Origin: Alisma plantago-aquatica
Lineage: Eukaryota; Streptophyta; Magnoliopsida; Alismatales; Alismataceae
Assembly (NCBI GenBank): GCA_963693085.1
Contig: OY856409.1
Span: forward strand, 1,537,045,072-1,537,109,071
Length of the DNA stretch: 64,000 bases
Reading direction: 5' to 3'
Shown: positions 58,422 through 64,000 of the stretch, piece after piece
Layout: the number at the start of each line of letters is the position of its first letter
Numbering within the stretch: the stretch's first letter is position 1
Program-made: the position numbers and the translations under genes
Notes under the pieces: generated by a model
Database searches by the model: none
What the model was told of the DNA's origin: nothing
What the model saw: only the letters and a program-made list of their open reading frames with translations

Positions 58422-61400
58422 ATGATTCTAACCATATCGGACCATCACATGGGTACCAAAATCTACATTCTAATGCAGGAATGGGTGGTTGACAGTGGAT
58501 GTTCCAAACATATGACCGGAAACAAGGATGCATTCCAAACTTTTGAAGAAAAGAAAAGTGGAACAGTCACTTTTGGAGACAATGGTAAGGGAAAAATCGT
58601 TGGAATAGGTAATGTTGGTACAAACCTCGAAATTAAGAATGTTCTACTTGTTGATGGTTTGCACCATAACTTGATAAGTGTTAGTCAATTATGCGATAGT
58701 GGTTATGATGTGTTATTTAACAAAACCTACTGCAAATTATTAATAGAAAGTACTACAAATGTTGTTTATGAAGGAAATAGAGTTGGAAATCTTTATATTC
58801 TTAAACCTAACTCTATGAAAACAGTAGTGGGAAAATGCTTGCTTGCAAATGACAATACCTTACAAATATGGCATAAAAAGCTAGGACATGCTAGTTCACA
58901 TGTTATCAAAAAGTTAGTGAAATATGATCTTGTTCGTGGATTGCCTACTTTATCTTTTGATCAAGTTGAAAACTGTGAACCATTCACAATGGGAAAGCAA
59001 ATCAAAACATCTTTCAAATCAAAACATGTACTTAGCACCAGTAGATCATTAGAATTAATTCATATGGATTTATTTGGACCAATGAGGACACAATCAATCG
59101 GTGGTAAGAGATACTGTTTTGTTATCGTTGATGATTATAGTAGATATACATGGGTACATTTTATTGCAACTAAAGATGATACTATTCATGTTTTTATGCA
59201 ATTTTGTTCCAAGATTGAAAATCTCTTACAAAATAAAATATGTACCATTAGAAGTGATCATGGTGGGGAATTTGAAAATCATACATTTGAGGCCTTTTGT
59301 ACATCTCAAGGGTATACTCATAATTTCTCGGCTCCACGTACCCCACAACAAAATGGTATAGTTGAAAGGAAAAATCGATCCCTACAAGAAATGGCTAGAA
59401 CCATGATGCTTGAACACAACACACCTAAAACCTTTTGGGCTGAAGCTGTAAACACTGCATGTTATGTGCTAAATAGAGTAACTGTTCACTCTCATTTGAA
59501 GAAAACTCCATATGAAATAATACATTCTAAGAAACCTAGAGTTGACTACTTTCATACCTTTGGCTCCACATGCTACATTTTAAATACCAAAGATGATAGA
59601 GACAAATTTGATTCTAAATCACACAAAGCATTCTTTTTGGGATATTCCACTTCTAGCAAAGCTTTTAGAGTTTATAACACTATCTCTAGAAAAGTTGAGG
59701 AATCCATTCATGTTTCTTTTCATGAGGAGTCAAAATCTAAAAATCTAGAAATTACTGATCTCACTAATCAATTCGAAAATTTAACCATACCAAATGATAA
59801 TGAAAAAGCTACTACATCCAATCCCCAAGTTGAAACACAACCTACACCTAGGCTTATCAAGGATCATCCCCAAGAACTGATTATTGGAGATCCAAATGAT
59901 AAAGTCAAAACTAGGTCTTTCTTCAAAGATGTAGCAAACATGGCCTTTGTTTCTATCATTGAACCTAAAAAGATATCCGAAGCTCTTAAGGATGATTATT
60001 GGATAATAGCCATGCAAGAAGAATTGAATCAATTCACTAAAAATGATGTATGGGATTTAGTTCCTAAACCACAAGATAAAATCATAATAGGAACTAAATG
60101 GGTTTTTAGGAACAAGCTAAATGAGTCAGGAGAAGTAATAAGGAATAAAGCTCGGTTAGTAGCACAAGGATATAATCAACAAGAAGGAATAGATTTTGAT
60201 GAAACATATGCACCCATAGCTAGACTTGAAGCTATTAGGATGTTACTAGCTATTGCTGCCCATAAAAACATTAAGCTCTATCAAATGGATGTCAAAAGTG
60301 CATTTCTAAATGGCATTATTCAAGAAGAAGTTTATGTTGCCCAACCACCTGGCTTTGAAATACCGGAAAAAGGTGACTATGTTTATAAACTTAAGAAAGC
60401 ACTTTATGGTTTAAAACAAGCACCTAGAAATTGGTATGAAAGGCTCAAAACATATCTTTTTTATAATGGTTTTTCTATTGGAAATTCAGATTCTACTTTA
60501 TTTTTCAAAACATATACATCTGATTTCCTAGTTGTGTAAATATATGTTGATGACATTATTTTTGGAGCTTCAAATGATTCATTGTGCACACAATTTAGTG
60601 ATATTATGCAAAAAGAATTTGAAATGAGCCTCATGGGTGAACTAACTTTCTTTCTTGGTTTTCAAATTAAGCAAACACCTGCAGGAATTTTCATAAGCCA
60701 AGAAAAATATACTAAAGAACTCTTAAAACGTTTTGGAATGGATCAATGCAAACGTGCTACTACTCCTATGGCTACTTCTGTCAAAATTGATAAGGATGAA
60801 AATGGGGAACCTATTGATGATTCCTTATATAGAGCCATGATTGGTAGTTTGCTTTACTTAACGGCTTCTAGACCGGACATTATGTTTTATGTTGGTCTGT
60901 GTGCTCGATTTCAATCACAACCTATGCATTCTCATTTTCTAGCGGTTAAACGAATTCTTCGTTACCTAGCCGGTACTACCTGCTTTGGTTTATGGTATCC
61001 AAAAGGACAATCCTTGGATTTCAAAGCTTATACTGATGCGGATTATGCCGGTTGTCGACTTGATCGCAAGAGTACTAGTGGTGGCTGTTTCTTATTAGGG
61101 AGAGCTTTAGTATCTTGGTTTAGCAAGAAACAAAATACGGTTGCCCTATCTACAACTGAAGCTGAATATATGGCAGCTGGGTCTTGTTGTGCTCAAGTGC
61201 TTTATATGCAACAGGTGTTAAGCGATTATGGTTTTAATCTGTCATCTACACCTATTTTTTTGTGACAACACGAGCGCCATAAACTTAGCACACAATCCTA
61301 TTTTACACAGCCGGGCTAAACATATTGAAATCCGTCATCACTTCTTAAGGGATCATATCTCCAAGAATCATGTTTCCCTTCATCATATTGATACGGAAGA

Positions 61401-61515
61401 TCAATTGGCTGATATTTTTACAAAACCGCTTCCACTAGATCAATTTAACAACATTAGGAAGCAATTGCTTATCACTCCTTTGGAGGATGTTTTCTTTGAC
61501 ATTTGTGCTACTTAA
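58422..61515 (+). pseudogene. pol: SIRE-type Pol: protease, integrase, RT, RNase H, broken
   Basis: Protease [14 protein letters not shown]-pre-integrase H-K-K-L-G-H with N-C-E-P-F where C-x2-C is expected, so one zinc ligand is lost; integrase [24 protein letters not shown] (D, D, E intact); [12 protein letters not shown] and Y-V-D-D; RNase H T-D-A-D-Y-A-G and S-T-T-E-A-E-Y-M. Breaks: a TAA at 60537-60539, three codons before Y-V-D-D where Gln (CAA) is usual, and an extra T in a T-run at about 61253-61261. The last 95 codons (to 61515) continue in the shifted frame. True N-terminus uncertain; the ATG at 58422 lies beyond the palindromes. Confidence 0.92.
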
Positions 61516-61893
61516 ACAAAAACTCTTGTTTACATTTTTGGCTTTTAAATGGACATCTTTTTTCATTAGATTTGATGGGATATCTAATTAAGGGGGAGTT
61601 TTTATTCTTAACGGTTATCTTTTTGAAATGACAAAGGGGAAGAGATAAATATAAAACTAAAATTTAGAAATTATGTAAACCTCAATTAATGAGTTTCATA
61701 AATAAACTCTTGGCTTTACATTGAAAGTTGCTATATTCCCAAATGATCTGGATTTCATGTTCCATAATTCATGGGGAATAATAAGCACACATTTTATACA
61801 CAAGAGAAAAAGCTACAAAAGGTAATCTAAAGGTATGAAACTCATATGTTTTATATTTCCTTTATTTATATTTTGGAAATGTTTGTCATCTTC
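61516..61893 (+). other. 3' untranslated region of the SIRE-type element
   Basis: No reading frame; no envelope-like ORF as in some SIRE elements. A short purine tract AAGGGGGAG (about 61590-61598) precedes the main polypurine tract. Confidence 0.7.
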
Positions 61894-61906
61894 AAAAAGG
61901 GGGAGA
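61894..61906 (+). other. polypurine tract of the SIRE-type element
   Basis: AAAAAGGGGGAGA one base before the 3' LTR. Confidence 0.93.
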
Positions 61907-61907
61907 T

Positions 61908-63358
61908 TGTTGGCTAAATGGACATCTATAAATCCCTTTGTTTTGATTATGACAAACATTTCATTCTTATTAATCTAACGAGCTACTTGAGTGTGCAGGA
62001 TGACAAAGCAACAAGGGAAAATCTACAAGCTTACATATTTATATTTTCATGCAATGTAATCACTGTTGTAAAAACTTGTACAAAAATATAATGTACAAGT
62101 ACTTAGAATTGCATGTAAATCAAGCGTTAGATTCTCCCTAGCTAAACACCACAGTTAGACAAGTCATCCCATTCAAATAGGATTACTTATGCACACTCAC
62201 ACACATAATTAGTGCCTAAATTGAAACCTTGAAATAGGATCAATCTCGGTCGACAAACCCCTCGACCGAGACACTCTCGGTCGACAATCTTCTCGACCGA
62301 GAAAGATCCAAAGTAGCTGTTAGACACAACAGACAAGTTAGTTGGCAGTTGAAGAAAGACGTTGCAAATCACTTGTTCCAGAGAGCCTGTCGGTCGACAA
62401 AATTTCGACCGAGTAGGTGTCTCGGTCGACCATTTGTCGACCGAGATGGTCTCTGACAGCAACTGCAGAATTAATTAATTAGCCGTTGTTAAAGCAACAA
62501 CTTTGTACCTAACGGCTAGTTAAGCACTTAGAAACCCCTAGAAGTTGTCTAGAACGTCCTTAAGCATCCTTAGGCCATTCCTATAAATAGGACAAGCCAT
62601 AGGACACCTAAACTCACTTGTTTTACACTTGCTACACTTGAGAAAATACTTGAGCATACTTGAGCAATCTGTTGCAAGCAAATTGAGCACTGTGATCATT
62701 GGCCTACTTTCCCCTTAGCTCAAATTCGTGTCCTATAGGCTAGCATCTCCTTACTACAGCACTTACACTTCTACACTCATTGGTTAGGAGATCAATACGC
62801 TTGATATAGGCAAATCAAGCCTTGTGCTTAAAAGGATAAGTTGTAATTTCTATTTTCTTTCTTGTTCCTTTTTATCCTTTGTATTCTCCTTGCTACTCCT
62901 AGGGTTGGAGGCTGCGGATTGGAGAGAGTTTGACTTCTCAGGTGGAGAAGGGGACTTCAAGCTACTTCAAGAAGGCTATCGCACGGGAAGCTACTTCAAG
63001 AAGGCTATTGCAACGGGAAGCTACTTCAAGAGGAAGGCTGCTTCAAGGTGGTGCAATTACTTCTAGGTGAAGACTGCTTCAAGGTTGGGCGATTACTTCT
63101 AGGTGAAGGCTGCTTGAAGGGTTTAGGAAAAGAAATTGTATTTTATGTAAAATCCTTGCGAGGTAATAAAATAAATTTCTTTTCAAATCCCGATTGGGTA
63201 AGCAACCGGGTAGTGGACTGACTTCCTTAGTATTTGCTAAGGTTGGAACCACTCTAAACTCTTGTCTCCTTGTCCAATATCTTTGTGATTGATTGTTTGA
63301 GTTAATTAATTATTAAAATCTTTATAAAACTCTATTCACCCCCCTCTAGTAGTTTTCA
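61908..63358 (+). mobile_element. 3' LTR of the SIRE-type element
   Basis: TGTTGGCTAA...AGTTTTCA, 1451 bp, followed by the TSD. Same TATA box and hairpins as the 5' LTR. Confidence 0.95.
62245..62445 (+). repeat. U3 hairpin array (3' LTR)
   Basis: Four inverted repeats matching 55167-55367. All arms are intact. One loop base differs (AAAAG against AAAAT in the third unit). Confidence 0.95.
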
Positions 63359-63363
63359 AGGGA
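63359..63363. repeat. target-site duplication AGGGA (right copy)
   Basis: Matches 54825-54829. Confidence 0.93.
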
Positions 63364-63740
63364 GTTATTAGAGGATTGTCTGAAAGACTGAGGTGTCTAG
63401 AAAAGGATCACTTTCGGGGGATGGCAATATTTTCCTCCGCACCGCTAGTCGGAAATGAGGACTCCTGGATTGTGTGACTTCCTGGACAATGTTTGAGGAT
63501 TTGACTCGAAATAAGATACCTTTAGGACTCTCTCATCTTGTTCATCCCTCCTCAACTCAAATTCTATTAAGGATTTCAAGGATTATGATTTTCTCTCTCT
63601 TCCTCACCCTCTTGAGGTATTGGTAAGGTTGATAAGGTTTAAGGAATCCTCCACCAAAGTAATAAAAGATGCATAATTAAAATGTCATTGGCATAAGTAT
63701 AATTAGGTAAATAATAGACTAAAGGTCTGTTTGTGTGCTT
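63364..63740 (+). other. untranslated leader of the gypsy-type element, continued
   Basis: Joined to 54754-54824, this is the leader between PBS and gag that the SIRE element split. No reading frame of note. Confidence 0.5.
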
Positions 63741-64000
63741 ATGTGGATGTCTCGTACAAAGAATGTGGCCATTGCGGTTGCCATCAATGGTGGTGGACCT
63801 CCCCACAAAGAGAGTGGGTCTTTTGAGAAAAGAAAGCGGAACCATGGTGGTAGAACCTCAAAGAAGAGAAAGAGACATGAAGGAACTAAACATGAGGCCC
63901 CCAACCCTGACCTGATACCCTTCAGCAACCTCGAGCAAGAGGAAGGACCAGGATATGAGGAACAATATGAGTACGAGGAAGTCACCCAGATGGAGGAGGA
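63741..64000 (+). CDS. start of gypsy-type gag or gag-pol, cut by the window edge
   Basis: Open from the ATG at 63741 (M-W-M-S-R-T-K-N) to the end of the window, 86 codons, no stop. A second ATG two codons on (63747) is an equally good start. The N-terminus is basic (K-R-K-R-N, K-K-R-K-R-H) then acidic (Q-E-E-G-P-G-Y-E-E-Q-Y-E-Y-E-E). No domain is reached. The gag reading comes from its position about 450 bp after the PBS once the SIRE element is removed. The Lys/Arg clusters could be nuclear localisation or RNA-binding signals. Confidence 0.5.
   Translation, partial: MWMSRTKNVAIAVAINGGGPPHKESGSFEKRKRNHGGRTSKKRKRHEGTKHEAPNPDLIPFSNLEQEEGPGYEEQYEYEEVTQMEE

Larger units (their letters stand above)
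54830..63358 (+). mobile_element. young Ty1/copia element, SIRE/Maximus type
   Basis: Complete 8.5-kb insertion: LTRs of 1452 and 1451 bp, Met-tRNA PBS, gag, pol, polypurine tract and a perfect TSD. By eye the LTRs differ by six substitutions and one C-run indel (about 0.4%). At a grass-type rate of 1.3e-8 per site per year that is about 0.16 million years, or more in slow-evolving plants. Gag with two separate zinc knuckles and the [13 protein letters not shown] protease block place it near SIRE. It sits between the PBS and gag of the gypsy element. Confidence 0.95.

Noticed and set aside
61516..61907. Envelope-like ORF downstream of pol, as in some SIRE elements
   Set aside because: Only about 390 bp without a reading frame.

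Overview
The window is nuclear DNA from a flowering plant. It is AT-rich and made almost entirely of nested transposable elements typical of plants: Athila-type Ty3/gypsy, Ty1/copia of the SIRE/Maximus type, another copia, an L1-type LINE and a CACTA DNA transposon. The species cannot be fixed from this sequence. I found no host gene I could defend, no tRNA or rRNA gene and no CRISPR array.

Layout. 1-3863: 3' end of a decayed Athila-like element (+). 3864-about 7180: an LTR-like relic with tandem repeats. About 7180-29575: an Athila-like element on the minus strand with each domain present once but in permuted order (integrase C-half, spacer, ORF2, one LTR, PBS, gag, protease, RT, RNase H, integrase N-half). 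It is split by a copia element at 7789-16960 (TSD CTTTT), which keeps an intact gag and a ruined pol. About 29998-47700: an L1-type LINE on the minus strand, interrupted by an LTR-like sequence (32089-43680). That sequence is itself interrupted by an 8.7-kb CACTA element (33809-42524, TSD TAT). 48130-51916: unassigned, with one exon-like block. 51917-64000: 5' LTR, PBS and gag start of another gypsy-type element (+), interrupted by a very young SIRE-type copia element (54830-63358, TSD AGGGA, LTRs about 99.6% identical).

The most striking unexplained structure is a recurring one. Several unrelated LTR families carry an array of short CpG-containing palindromes, each family with its own sequence. 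The array usually ends 80-140 bp upstream of the LTR TATA box, and in three families the same motif returns in a second, internal non-coding segment. This looks like a convergent cis-element architecture, and I regard it as the best candidate for something undescribed.

The second notable structure is the permuted one-LTR Athila element, which is what re-insertion of a one-LTR circle opened inside the integrase gene would give. Its coding regions have decayed by at least 23 premature stops (mostly TAG) with no net frameshift in the segments checked, as expected from methyl-cytosine deamination rather than ordinary pseudogene decay.

How the parts relate: all coding capacity here serves retrotransposition (gag particles, protease, RT/RNase H, integrase or endonuclease). 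Only the gag of the first copia and the partial gag at the right edge read open; the rest is broken. The nesting gives the order of insertion, with the SIRE copy the youngest.
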